DNA of 64,000 bases from Ophthalmolycus amberensis (lineage: Eukaryota; Chordata; Actinopteri; Perciformes; Zoarcidae): positions 248,001-312,000 of the forward strand of contig JAFEUB010000735.1 in assembly GCA_024529925.1 (NCBI GenBank). Reading direction: 5' to 3'. The notes under the pieces are model-generated. The model had not been told where the DNA came from. It worked only from the letters and a program-made list of their open reading frames with translations, and ran no database searches. Shown here one piece after another: positions 23,401 to 36,322 of the stretch. Positions within the stretch are counted from its first letter, which is position 1, and every line of letters starts with the position of its first letter. A program made the position numbers and the translations under genes.

Positions 23401-25540
23401 TGCACTGTCGTCTTTGTTCCGTAGAACACGTGCAATGACAAACATTTGTGTCTTTACACCAGTCATTGTGAATTCTAGCACTGCTTTTAAAAGAGGATTG
23501 ATGTAAAGTGGTTGTATTTATAACTAATAATCTGAAAGAACTACTTTCTGTACAGGATCGATCTGTCCCAAATGTGTCGAGAAGCAAATCCTGCGCTTAC
23601 CTTCAAGGCTCTTCGCTGTTAGACTTGGTGCATAGCAGTTTGGGATCAGGGGACACAGCCAACTCAGTTTTCTTTGTCCCCAGCTATGATTCGCTGTGTT
23701 ATATACATACCGAGCACGGTTCTACCTGGCACTGCAGAAAAGTAAAAGCGGTGGGGGGAAAGAAAAAAAAAATGCAATACGACACTTTGATCCATTTTCA
23801 GGTGTGTCGCGGCCACATGGCGCTTCTGTGATATAAATTGCCGTAGAGGTATGGCAAATAAATAAAAAACAAAGTCGCTAGAACACATTGAGGGTTATAG
23901 GATTGTAATCTAACTCAATATTCACACAGAGGACAAGGTAACGAGCATAAAATCCCCTACACCTGGCTGTGGCGCGTGTCCAACTGGCTGTCGGCAGCGT
24001 GGAGCAGCAGGCCTGGGGACTAAAGCGACATGCCGCATGCTTCTTTTTTTTCCCCCCTGCTGGTGCTACTCCCATTGAGACTTATTGTTTTATTCTGTCA
24101 GTTATTCGCTTCATGGCTGCCTTAATCTAATGCAATTTAAGCCACTTACATTTTTCATACAGTGCACATTAGCGAGTTAGTACTGCCTGAGTGGGCCAGG
24201 TTAAGGACCTTCCTGAAGGGCATTGTCACTGTTACACACTCCCTCATCTTGGGACTTATCTGCTGTCTTATACACTTCTTACTCTCTCTTTCTACCCCCA
24301 GTGCGAGGTGGATGTAAGGGCTACTCCATGCTGGGGCTCCTCAATAGGGGGCTCAAAACTCATTTGCAGGCTTGAATGGCCTGGTTCTACTCCAAAACGC
24401 AGCCTTTTGTTTTCATGACTTTTTCCCTTTTGACTGGACAGTATATCACACTGCATGAGGGGAAAGGCCTAGAGTACTGGAAATAAAGACAAACATAAAT
24501 CTCTCAGTGGCTCTCTTAAGCCAGAACGTAATGCTATCTAGTAAATGACACAGTTGTGGTTTAACATTTACATATATATACACAGCATCTGGCAGAACGG
24601 AGATTATGAATTGTGAGGGTTTATGTGTGTGGGTGTCATTATTTCTTGTGTGTTTATGAACATGTTCAGCCCGGATGAGTATGTTCAACCTTGTACAGAT
24701 ACCCTCCCCTTGCTCGCTTAATACAGCTTGTTAACTTCTGGGGTGGCAGTACAAGGCCAGACCTTATTTACATTCGGTATTCAGGACTTAATAGTTGAGC
24801 TTTGCTTATGGCACTGTGTGGGTGGATTAAACAGCCCAGGTGAGATTCATTTATCAGGCACAGGACATAGAAAATAAAGCAGATGTTAGCTCGCCTTTTA
24901 ATCTAACACATAAAAAAGATATTTTATTGGGGCCTTCAATTGATTAAAATAATAAATCGCATGGTTGTTCATGGTTGACTGCAAATAAATTGCACATTCT
25001 TTATCATTATAAATGTACCTTAAAAAGGAGATTTGCCAAGTATAGACCGTTTCACAGCCAACATCAACAGTATCGGTGTGCATGTTGGCAAAGGAAGTTG
25101 CCGTAGTCCCACTCAAAGTAAGAATGCTTTAAACATTGAATTAAAACTTAACTGTATCAAAATATTAGGTTGTTTCATTCTACATTCAGTTCAACGCGTG
25201 GCTGTCTTAACTCCGGTGTCTATGGCTGCAAGCTATTAAACCTCTTGATGTCCTGTTATTTGACGTTTTGTTCAAAACCAACGTAGTTGTGTGCTCGTAA
25301 TGTCTCACTGGTCTCACGTTGCACACTGCTTTTCTTTACCCAATACATGTATGTATCTGACCACCAAACATTGGGCCACTTGCTAATACATTCTACCCAC
25401 TCACTAACAGCACACAGATCTGGACAGTGAATTTGTATGGATTGCATTTGCAGTCTTTGTAACCACCAAACAGTACAAGGGTCTATTTAATACTGTTATC
25501 GGCATGGGAGTGGACAAATATGCTTGCTTTATGCAAATGT
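17446..25540. other. Non-coding stretch, no gene recognised
   Basis: Mostly non-repetitive AT-leaning sequence. Open frames are at most about 130 codons and none matches a known family. The block 20690-20950 (GCGGAGGCAGATCAGGC followed by GGTGACTGGGGAGATCTGAG) has the flavour of a mid-repetitive teleost element, but I could not find terminal repeats, so I do not annotate it separately. A small acceptor-like site precedes a short frame at 22608-22669. Confidence 0.55.
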
Positions 25541-25839
25541 AAGGCAAGGCAAGGCAAGGCAAGGCAAGTTTATTTGTATAGCACATTTCAACAACAAGGT
25601 AATTCAAAGTGCTTCACATAAAACCATTAAAAGCATCAAAACATAAGGCAAAAGAAAAGGAGATTTAAAAACAATTAAAGAAACAGTGTAAGAAATAAAA
25701 TTCAGTAGTAAAATGCAGAAATGCAGGAAATTGATTAATATATTAATTGAATGTGGTTCAATTAAAGGCAGCAGCAAACAGAAAGGTCTTCAATCTTGAT
25801 TTAAATGAGCTGAGGGTCTCAGCAGACCTGCAGCTTTAT
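25541..25839 (+). repeat. Abundant teleost interspersed repeat with (AAGGC)5 head
   Basis: It begins with five AAGGC units (25541-25565) and then GTTTATTTGTATAGCACATT, AATTCAAAGTGCTTCACATA, AGGTCTTCAATCTTGATTTAAA and AGCAGACCTGCAG. I recognise this block order as a very common dispersed repeat in teleost genomes. I cannot name the family with certainty, and I see neither terminal inverted repeats nor a clear target duplication. It carries no open reading frame. The match to a familiar fish repeat is one of the main reasons for calling the organism a ray-finned fish. Confidence 0.75.
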
Positions 25840-26004
25840 GTATGTATATTTATTATTGTAAATCAATTAACAACACAAATCAATGACAAATAATGTCGAT
25901 AAACCTCTCGGATACTGCATTTCGCATAAAGATATGCTCAAATCACAACATGGCAAATTCAACAGCTGGCAGTGTGTCAGTGTGCTGACTTTATGTTCAA
26001 TGTA

Positions 26005-26218
26005 GGGTTGTAACAGGTTTTTATATTTTTACAAATTAGGTTTCAGATGTCATATTTTATGATGAAAAAAATTGGGATATTATTTTGAAAAGTTAGCAAA
26101 ATAAAATGCTTCTCTTTGTTTTTTTGACCACGGTGAAAATGTAGTTTTTGAAAGGCTAAACGCCAACAAATATGGATTGAAGCAGAATATTTCATTCGAT
26201 TAAAACCTGTTGCAAATT
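26005..26218. repeat. Possible short inverted-repeat element
   Basis: AGGGTTGTAACAGGTTTTTA near 26005-26024 pairs imperfectly with the reverse complement of the segment near 26199-26218 (TTTGCAACAGGTTTTAAT), sharing AACAGGTTTT. Openings of the type GGGTTGTAAC occur at ends of some teleost miniature transposons. No target duplication is visible and the arms are short, so chance is possible. Confidence 0.25.
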
Positions 26219-26554
26219 TTGGAATTCATCACATCTATCTTTTTCAATGTATTTTGACTTTTGGACTGAAGACTGAGATGATTATTGTGAGTGAGAGAGA
26301 GAAGGTGGAGTTTGCACACTGTTTCTGTAAGTTGATAATGTATTCAAAGGGCCTCTCCTCTGTCAATAGTCTCCTCTGAGCGCAATCATTGTAGTCCCAA
26401 TTTCCATGCTACTTTGGCTTTCTGGTCTTCCGACAACTTGTGAATCTTCAATGAGATGGTGGCTCTTGAAGGCAATTCATAGTGGGATCTGAATTATTTC
26501 AGGTAGAGCTGTGTTAATATATTAATGGCTTGAAAGCAAAATTGTGGTAACGCG

Positions 26555-26625
26555 CTATTATCGGATCATATCACGGATCAGCACAAAAGAAAAAATATAA
26601 CTTTTAGAGAGCCCTTGTCACCGAT
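26555..26625 (+). mobile_element. Possible decayed fragment related to the hAT at 12481-13736
   Basis: The segment contains TCGGATCATATCACGGATCA, then an AAAGAAAA stretch and AAATATAACTTT. The same motifs occur in the same order in the left subterminal region of the hAT element (GGATAATTTTTCGGATCA, AAAGAAAAG, AAATATAACTTT at 12545-12597). No terminal repeat or target duplication is visible. It may be an old truncated copy. Confidence 0.4.
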
Positions 26626-27121
26626 ACTTGAAGTTAAAATCTAAATACCTGTAATTTAAACCATCAAAATATATAATTGTTAACCTTTCACATTGTTAGT
26701 CTTTTTTATCTTCATAAAATAAAATGTAGGCTGCTTAGAGCGAGTGAAAACATCCCCTTCAAACAACTGGATTTATTCAAGTTTCTCACCAACACTACAT
26801 TTTACGAGATTACATGTGAACACATGAAGCATGCAGGACACGGAAGTCGTACGCCCCCAGCTGTAACCAGCTGACAGCCAGCCGATTGAATCATAGCTTC
26901 CAATCACAGCCCACTCTCACTTCAAGGAGGCTGATTTAAATATGACTCCCTCCTCACTGATTCATTCTCCACCTACGCTGTTACAGACCATACTGCTGGC
27001 AACGCTTTGCCTCCTCCAACCCCAGCCTTCACCCTTTGTTAGTTCAGAGTTCGTCTTTCATGGCAAATGGTTGAAATGTATTTAAAAAATGTCCGTCTGG
27101 CTCATTCCTGTAAGCCCTTGT

Positions 27122-27140
27122 GGGGGGGGGGTGGGGGGGG
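27122..27140 (+). repeat. G-run (G10, T, G8)
   Basis: Two G homopolymers separated by a single T. Confidence 0.9.
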
Positions 27141-28706
27141 TGTTGCTTGGTAGCAGCTGGCTAATCCGGGGAGCATTCAAAGAGCGGAGCCATCAGCGCC
27201 AAGTTTAACTGTATTTCCATTTGTTGCAATAAATGGATAAAATCTATGACGAGTGTTCCTGACTGAAATCATAATTTACCTTCTCCCAATACTCATTTTC
27301 ACTGAATAGAGCCTGAACTCATCATAATGTAACTGAGCGGAACCTTTGGCCGTTAGCGATGCTGCCAACCTTACCAACCCTCATCCTGTCAATTTAAACA
27401 CGGATTGGTTGTTTACAATGTAACATTATCAGAGATCGGTGACTAGAAAAGCATAAATGCTCACTTTTCCTTCTCCCTTTCCCTAATTTACTTGTTTTTG
27501 CTGCCTCCATCCTTCTCCTCCATCCCGTTGGTCGATCACGCCGTCATGATGGTTGTCAGAGATGGAGGAGAGTATTCTGGCTATTGAAACTCATCGATCC
27601 GCTCGCCCGCAGTCCACACCCAAACCTGCTGACTCCAGGCAGAAAATAAACTATTTTCTTCACTCCCCACCTCTACATTATCACAACCATCAACAATACA
27701 GGTCACTCCTCCTCTTTTTGGTCTCTCTTCCTTCCCCGTGATCATACCTGCCATTTTCAATCTCACACTTTTCTCTCTCGACGACGCTTACGCGATATCA
27801 GATGCGACTTCCTCCTGTGTTTGCTCCCCTGTTCAGCATTTTTATTTCCATCCCAAGATCCAATTTTCTTTCCCATCTCTCATATTTCTACCTCCCGCCC
27901 ATCTATCTTTCACCCTGTCCTCTTTGCATCTGCTCCTTTCTGCTTCGCTCTGCACATCTATTGGCCCGTGTACACCGACACAGACGATCAAACACACACA
28001 GGCCCAGGGTGGGGCATCAGGATGCAACGCATGCCCCACCTCATCAACCTCCCAAAATGCATTTTCCAGTTAAAAAAACAATTAGACTGATTAAAAGTTG
28101 CTTCATCCACTGTAATGTATGAAAATTCATTGTAAGTATTAATGGTGGTTTTCACTGGCCACTGTTGATTGATGTGCCACCCACGTAAGAGCAGCTGGTC
28201 CCGAGGAGACTCAACTGTGGGGAGGAGGGAAGGGGGGGGTATATTAGCTTTTTTTTGCTTTTTTCTGTCTCATATCACCCCACCTCTCCCGGTCCCTGTC
28301 GGTTGTTTTAACTACTGAGAGCAGCTCAAGCTTTCCAGATGGTTTCCTGTAATATTTTGTAGTGTCCCGTTTTGTCGATGGGCTTATCGATCTGTTGTGG
28401 CAGGAGGGTTTGGACCAGATTCAGTCAGCATGAATAAAATATAGCTCTAATACAACTTTCAACCAATAAGTCTGTTGCTAAAGGTGCTGTCATGCTATGC
28501 GAGTGGGAGGTGTTACCCATGAATGGCTAAATTACAAATGCACTGCATGTGGGGACTAAGAAGATCCCATTGCATCGAAAATAAACTGTGAATATTGCAT
28601 AAGGATCATGATACAAACAGCCTTTCACAAAATTGAATTAACTTCATCAATTTGTCCCTGAATTGAATGAAATATATAAATAAAAGGGCCCGCCTGGGGT
28701 AATCAG

Positions 28707-28727
28707 ACACACACACACACACACACA
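28707..28727 (+). repeat. (AC)10 microsatellite
   Basis: About ten and a half perfect AC units; likely polymorphic. Confidence 0.95.
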
Positions 28728-30207
28728 TTTCTCACTGTCTGCCCACCTGCTGTTTGTAGCCCATATTGGAGGCTCAGTCATAAGGGATTAGCCACAGACT
28801 TGATCAGAGTCTCTGCGGTTGCCAAAGTTGAATCTGTGGCATGAAGATTTACACAAGACACTTAATAACACACATGTTGGTGTCTTGACCCTGATGTCTG
28901 TATTTCAGCTTTATGGGTGCAGGCAGGGCTGCTCACGCTGTATACTCGTCTTCAAATGAGTGTTCTTTTTATGAAGATATTTTAGTAATGAGAGACCAGC
29001 ACATTACAAATCATTTCTGCACCACCGGTAAAACATTTCAACCTGAAGAGGTTTTGCCATGTGCCAATTATCGGATCCCATCATCTTCCATTAACTGGTG
29101 CCCTCTAGGTGTCACATTATTCCAGTCAGTCGATATCTCAAGCTTATCAAATCAGTGAGCAAGCTCACTACAATAGAGATATGATGCATTTGAAAAAAGA
29201 GAAACCGACCCCAACATATTTATGATGGAAATGAAGACAAATCAAGGTATTTTTGAAGATGATTAACTTGTCCCCTTGGTATTTATAGTTACTCTATTTC
29301 AATCATAAGTTTCAGATCATTATTTGCTAACACTTTGGAATAAAACTGATCGAGGAACAGAGAAAGGGCATTCATTCTTTTGCAGGAAAGAAGCAAGGAG
29401 AGCCAACCCACTGCTGTGCATTGTTGGCAGATGTGCCCTAGAATATCTTTCTGCTAGAAAGAAAGCTGTGATATACCCTGTAAGATGTACCAACTTACTA
29501 ATTTCCCCAATTGAGAGTCCATAAGCTCCATTTTTCCGAATCAATCAGGAATTCTACTGGACTTGTAAAAGGATTCTTAATATTGTATCTCCCGACGATG
29601 GCTGACACGTTTTTTTCTCAGACGCCTTTCAGCATTGCAGAGGCACTGTGATTCGAGCCATATCCACTCTCCAATAAGCAAGGCATTCAGTTTTCCATCA
29701 TAGTCCTAATTTATAGAACGTTCTCATCAAAGCCTGTGCCTAGCTGTGGGATTAATGTGCGTCATGTCTCCTGATGTGGCTTGATACTGGACGGCAGGAG
29801 AATCGGTAACAATTCAACTTGCGTCTGTTTACAATTTGGTATGCAGCCATGTTATTATGATACAAAGGCTGCCAATGAGTTGACAGTCAGAAGGCTAAGA
29901 GCTTTCCCTCTCCCAACTGCGATAAGACAGATCTGATCCGCTCCTTCGCTTGGCTGATGTCAGCAGTATCATTAGAATAAATGAATCACCATATTGCACC
30001 GTCTCTGCTTCTTCGCTGCATGCATGCATGAGGAGGCGTCTATTGGCAGAAACCTGTGTACACTCTCGTTATTTTGTTTTTCATTTATCGACCTCTGCGC
30101 AAGAACACACACACTTGAGCTCTCCAAATGCCGTCAAAAAACACACAAAAAATCCCTGTTTATTTACACAAATGAGTGTCCGTGTTCCTCGTTAGGCCTC
30201 CAAACGA

Positions 30208-30560
30208 GGTCTTAATTAGTTAATTGGCTTATTACGCCGATTGCTCCCAGGGCAGCCGGTGTGGGTTGGCTGTCATTCATCGTAGGGCCTCCACAAACAG
30301 TAAAAGAGGGGGAGTTGTCCGGACCAATGAGAGACACGAAGGGGAGGGAGGGGGAGAAAACGCCGTGAGAATAAATGTGGCAGTCGCTGGTTGATTTAAT
30401 AAACTGTGGCAGTTCAGTGGCTCGCCATTCCAGAGTGGGACGGTCGCAGTCTCTGTCTGCCCTCAGTCACACAGCGGAACAGTGGGTGAGGGGTGACTTT
30501 CAATTAGCAGAATGAGCCTAATTAATCAGCGAGGAGGTGATCTGTAATGGGAACCAGCAG
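30208..30560. promoter_or_regulatory. Homeodomain-motif-rich block, candidate conserved enhancer
   Basis: The block carries TAATTAG (30213-30219), TAATTGG (30221-30227), CAATTAG (30501-30507) and TAATTAAT (30519-30526) around a more GC-rich core with GATTTAAT and CCAAT-like words. It contains no repeat and no credible frame. Clusters of TAATTA-type sites are typical of developmental enhancers, but AT-leaning DNA gives such words by chance, so this is a suggestion only. Confidence 0.2.
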
Positions 30561-33500
30561 CATCGCCTGCCCGTCACTGTGACGGGGTGAGAGGTTTTTG
30601 CTGGTTCCGTCGCCGTGTCGCTGTAACCTTCACTGCTACAGATGGGGACCCACAGAGTGCACACATGACAGCCCAGAATCACTATCACCCTCATTACAAA
30701 GCAATATGGTCAAAATTTCTGTCGTTGTCGTACATATTGCAAACGACCTGCATGATGCCGCCGTCGGCTACAGGTTTGGAGCATCAAAGGAACACTTCCA
30801 TCGCATCGCTGCCTCTGCTTGTAAATTGACTCTAAATGGGTGAATCAGATTTATCACATGGTATTTCCCCCAAAACATTTCCCATACTCGTGTTTCTCCA
30901 AATACTCGAAATGTAAAAGATATTTTAACAAGTCTAGGTGCACGGTGCAGAATATTTCCTTGTTGCTGCACTCGCCGTTTCCTTCATACAGCTGGTTCAG
31001 CAGAGAGCTGCAAACATTTCTGATTGAAGGAGATTCATGTTGATTGAGAAAGCCGTCGGGAGCGGTGGCTTGGAAGGACTCAAGGCGACTCTCGCAGCAG
31101 GAAAGTTTATTAAAGAAATCCGAGAGGTAATATTTCAGGTTAAGCCTAATATTAATTTTTTTATTATACTCCAAAGTTCACCAAGGACTTAAAAACAACT
31201 GCACTGGTCGTTTATTGAAATGGCAACCTAGGTTTACGTTTTGCTTCAAGCCTTATCCCCAAACAAGTCTTAGTTGCTGTAGTAGCTGACAGGAGACCAG
31301 CAGGTGGGATTTCCAGTGTTTTCATTTGCACTCGCATTCTCCTCATACGGGATATTATGAGAGAGTGTTTCCGCTAACGTTGCCTGCCTTTTAGCAGGTG
31401 TTTTAGTTGCCACAGACTTTAGACATACAGACAGTGTTTTTCTCGAGTTCGCCGAGGAGCAACCCGGTCTCACTCCCAACTTGTCTTGGGTTTGTCTGGC
31501 TTTGGTTCATGGTTGAAAAATATAGATATTTTTAGTTCACCATTTATATCGCCCTCTATATTGCTTTGCACTGTATGCTGTGATTTAACACGCTAATTAC
31601 CCCAATGTGCGTATTTACATGGTCGTACAATGTGGGAATTCACATGAGAGCATGAAGGTATTCACACATGAGTAAATGCAGAGAGCTTGTTTGAAGCATG
31701 TGTTGCTCTGTTCATATGTATGAGGTGTGTATTTGAGTAACTGGGAATGGAGTGGGCGTCGATGCTGCATTTATATTGCCAGTGGACTCCGGCAGATCTC
31801 CCTCTTAAGGCTAAAATGTTTGCACTTGACTAAAAGCAGAACACCCACACGCGCCGAGGCTTTTCATAACTAGCTGGCTGTTACACAAGTGGAATGCTGA
31901 TGCTAGCAGCACCATGGGATCTGTCTCTCTTTCTCTTTCTGCCTCTTTCTCTCGGTCGTGATAACAGCATCATAGATCGATTCAGAAGCAAAAAGTTTCA
32001 CAAATGGTGTTTACAAGGGCAAAAATTATCGTCAAATCCATTTGCGTTCTATTCATCACTGTAGCATTGTGTTCTGTTTAATTGACTCTGAACCTTCTGG
32101 TGTGCATCCAGCTCGTGTTCGGCAGACGCCAGGCCTTACAAATGAGTCTGCAGGGAAAATAAGAGCAGGCAACAAATCAGCCAATTCGCATGCGTTCCAG
32201 CGCGCTGCGTTTAGGGCGACGGTGGGACGATGGACTTGATAGACAGCAGGAAAAGAACAGAAAAACAACCATTGCGAGATTATCTAATGGCACCATCATT
32301 TCTTTCCTCACGGTCACCCAGGATCATTGTGGGGAGTTTTCCGCTCCTCTTCTCTATATCCTGCTCTCATGCTCAACACTTCTAATTACAGAACAAAACA
32401 TGCTTTTCTCTCTCAACCCGTTGCATTTCTAATTTAAGCACTGAAAGAGGCGAACACTCGTGACATGGAAATGAATTTGCAAGACTGAGTGGAAGGTTAG
32501 GAGACAATGAGTGAGAAAGAAAACACACCGTATGAGTCACTGCAGATACTCACGATATCCTTGATTTGACTCTAGTCTCCAGTGAATCCCGGGGAAACTA
32601 AGAGTCTCTGTATATCTCTGAGAAGGCAACCAGTGACATGGAGTGGCAAGGAGGTCACAGATCACTGGGTTTAATTGTCCCTGATGGGCAGCACCCAGGG
32701 CAATGCTGGGGACTGCTTTACTTGACTCAATCAATATGTGTGTATGTATGAGAAAGACGGTAAGTAACAGAGAGAGAGAAAATAAGTGGTGTTTTCATCC
32801 TACTTGCTTTCTGATTTAACTCTGAACCCATCAAATGTCTCATCACTAAATCAATAAATTATACTTAGTTATGAGTTATGAGCCTGCTGACTTTACGAAT
32901 CCTGTCAGGATTTCAGTCTCATTTGACCCTTTCTCCAGAAGGTGGCTTGTGGAGTGCAATCATGCGTCGGCTCGGGCTCGCCGGCTGTCGCTCATGTTGA
33001 CAGTTGTTGGTTTTCTTTTTTTCCTGTCCTCACATTAAGCGGCGGGCCGCTGTGCATTTTTATGCCTCCATCAAATGGAAATGAATGTTGATATAGCCAT
33101 CTATATGACTTTAAAAAGTGTCCTGACCCAGCAGGGTAGACACACTAAAAGGCAGCTCAGAACCTCTTTTGACAGTGACGGACACAACCTCTTGCTTCAT
33201 CGTTCATGTTTTCCGGAAGCTGTATAAGTGGCCCCGGCTGCTCGGATAATTAGCAAATGAAGTGGTTCCTTTATGTCGGTCTGTAAACTCATATTGTTTG
33301 CCTCCTAGCAAGCTGATACTGACAGGCATGCATATAATAACTATAATTAGCAATATCCCCTTTTCCCGACGAGAGTTCATCTGCACACAAAGGATTGTTG
33401 TGTCAAGATTTATGTCCGAGCTAATATATTTCTTTGCAGTGCAGGAAATCCCCGCGGTGCTTATGAGGGCAACACTGTATCCATTTCTTTTCTTACGAAT

Positions 33501-36300
33501 TGGCTAATAATCACACATAAGTGGTAATTATCCACTGTAATAGTTACCAATATCATAGCATTAATAACTTTGATTTATGTTCACTGACTTCATGAAACAC
33601 ATGTACTGTAACCGTTTGCTCTTACTACAAATAATGATTACAACGAAAAGAGTTTTGAGAGCTGAGAGCCTATAAAATTTAGAAACGGGTGACAAAATAT
33701 TTTGATATGATTCCTGACTCAAGAATACCTTTTTCTTGTCATCCGGCTTTCAGAACAAAGGAACCACCAGGGTACCACTCAGATATTATTCTTTAAGTGT
33801 TGCACACAACCATATTTTTAAACTACCTTTTAATTAAATTCGAACTCTAAAATAAACAGCAAGTCATTAAATTTAAATTGTCAATACAGCTGGATAGGAT
33901 TCTTCCCGAGGACAACCATATCCAAGTGTTTTTCCACAGAGCAATGCACCACCTGGCAAGAAAGTCTCCTCCAATATCAGCGCCTCGTGCATCAGCCCAA
34001 GCTGTGCCAAAAACTCATTAGATCTTCCACCGAGCAGAAATGAGTGTCACGGGACAGAGGGAGCAGGGAGTTGGCGATACAATTGACTTTCAACGATTGA
34101 GCGAGTGGAGCCCACACATCCATACAGAACCAGAACTTTTTTTTTATCACATGTGGAATTGGATCAGTCACTTTGGATTGCAGAAGCAATTCACAAGGGA
34201 GAGCGTTAGGATGGTGGTGTAGGCTTAGCTGACTGATCAGGTGGGAAACAGGTAGCACCAGAGACAGGGAGCGTCGCAAAACACCAGCTTTGATGGATGA
34301 GCTTTAAACCCACGGTAATGCTAACTCCTGGCAAAGCGGCACCGGCTGTCGTCGGCCATATTCAGATGCACAGAGAAAGTGTGGTCAGCGTTAAAGGAAG
34401 GAATCCCAAATGAAGCTCACCAGCCCCCCTACACATCTTGTAAATCCAAGCCTGCGGTTCATTGGTGTTGCCCGTCCAGTGCATGTGTAATAAGTCAGCT
34501 CTTGGTCTGCATGGCAGGAAGTAGTGACACGCTTGAACAGACTAATTAAAAGGGATCAGCTGTAAATCATCTCCGTGGATGCCGGGCAGGACGAGCCCCG
34601 TCCAACACTCTGACCTTCAGCCTTTAGCCAGCCAACTCTCCTCACTGCACAAGCCCCCGCTGACTGGTCCACTGGACTCAGGCTAACAAGCCATTAGATC
34701 TTCCAGATGGTTACTGGGGCTGTGGGAACAGGCTTAAAACAAGGCTTCTCCATTGTGTGCTGCAACTCTGCGCGTGTGTTGCTAGATGTCTGAAGCCACT
34801 TTGTCTCCCCGGAAGCCATCTCATGCTCATAGTTGCGGGCGGATATGAAGGGAATAAAGACAATTCCACGCGGTTTTCCTTGAAGTCATTTCACAAGCAC
34901 TTATAATCTCTTTAGAGGGAAGAAGAAGAAAGCTACTGCTGCTGCTCCTTTTGTTTCCCCTCTTCCCCATCAGAAGCATTCTGGAAAGGAGGCAAACTGG
35001 AACAAAGAGACAACGGGGACCAACACAGAAATATAAATCTGCTGATTTAATCAGGTTGCTCTGGCTGTCTCTCAACGAGAGGGTTTACTCCCTGCCTCCA
35101 AGACAGGAGGAAGCTCTGGCAGCGACAAGCAGCATCTCACTGATCTAGTGTAACCAAGGGAGGAGATAATGTCACTCCTCTGGGGGGCACGCAAGTTCAG
35201 GTACTGTTTAATTATCAGCTCATTAGGGCATGTCTGCAAGACTTTAAAAACTGAATAAAACAGACAGTGTGAGTTATTATCCAAATGACCAGTTGAATTT
35301 GATTAAGGACGGCAGTGGAGAGGAAATGAGCCAGTTGGACTCTCAGGAGGTGGTCGGACCATACCTGGTGCTGGCTAACCTATGAGATGCCCGAGCCCTC
35401 ATAGCCTCAACATGCTCCCACAGCTGCAGGCCCAGTAGGAGATCCCGGCACTCGAGGACCAATTTAGAGCCAAGTTGGATGATTGAATCATAGAAATAAT
35501 AAGACTGGCTGAGCATATGAAACACAATTTCTCGCCAGTCCTACTCACTGATCTCATCATGAAATCCTGCAGGAGTGAAACTGGGTCTCCATGTGCTATG
35601 CAAGCACTCCAACAGTGCCTTGATGTAAATGCGTGTTGGGTAACAAGGAGGAGGAACACAACAGCGAAACAGGTTTTCAAGCCTCCTGGGGAAATCGCAG
35701 CTCCAAGCATGCAGCGTCCACCATCCGACAGAGAGAAGCCCTCAAATTCATAAACAAGGCCGGGGTATTTAGGCGGAAATGGAAAGCTGGGGGCTTTTGA
35801 TTTAATCTGCATCAATGTCAGGCACTTTGTGACAGCTGATGGGGAGATATACAGTGGAGTGTGTACCATTTAACCCACATGACACACTGCCTGATTCACG
35901 CTGGCTGTCTGACAGACACACTGCCTCAACTGAGTGAGCTGACTGACATAGTGACTTACAGCAACACAAAGTCTCATTACAGGGAGGGGAGGAGAGGAGA
36001 CCCAGGAGGCTATTCCTGGAGCCACTATACTCTCCTACTCTTCTGGAGGCGTAGGCCAGGATGCTGAGAGTCCAACAGAGAATGTTGTGTGTGAAGATCG
36101 CCCGTCTCTAGTCGAGAGGTGAATGGATCGTACTGAAAGAGTGGGGGAACGGCGACATCATCAATGGAGGCAACAAGTGGCTGTGTCCCCAGGCCAGAGG
36201 GGGTGTGTTTGTCTTTTTCAGATCAATAGTCCCTACAATGATGCCCTGAAAGACAATTTATGAGGCATAAAGGACACACACATTGGTTTAGCTCCAACTG

Positions 36301-36322
36301 CCCCCCCCCCCCCCCCCCCCCC
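36301..36322 (+). repeat. C22 mononucleotide run
   Basis: Twenty-two consecutive C residues, followed by G and four more C. The longest C-run in the window. Confidence 0.95.

Larger units (their letters stand above)
26626..30207. other. Non-coding stretch, no gene recognised
   Basis: Non-repetitive apart from two G-runs (27122-27131 and 27133-27140), a CT-rich block at about 27690-27960 that yields overlapping frames in all three plus-strand phases, an AC microsatellite at 28707-28727 and a G-run near 28230. No domain-bearing frame was found. Confidence 0.6.

Noticed and set aside
35399..35869. 156-codon minus-strand frame with a hydrophobic stretch
   Set aside because: One short hydrophobic run (CFAVVFLLLV) is not enough to call a membrane protein, and no family resemblance was found.
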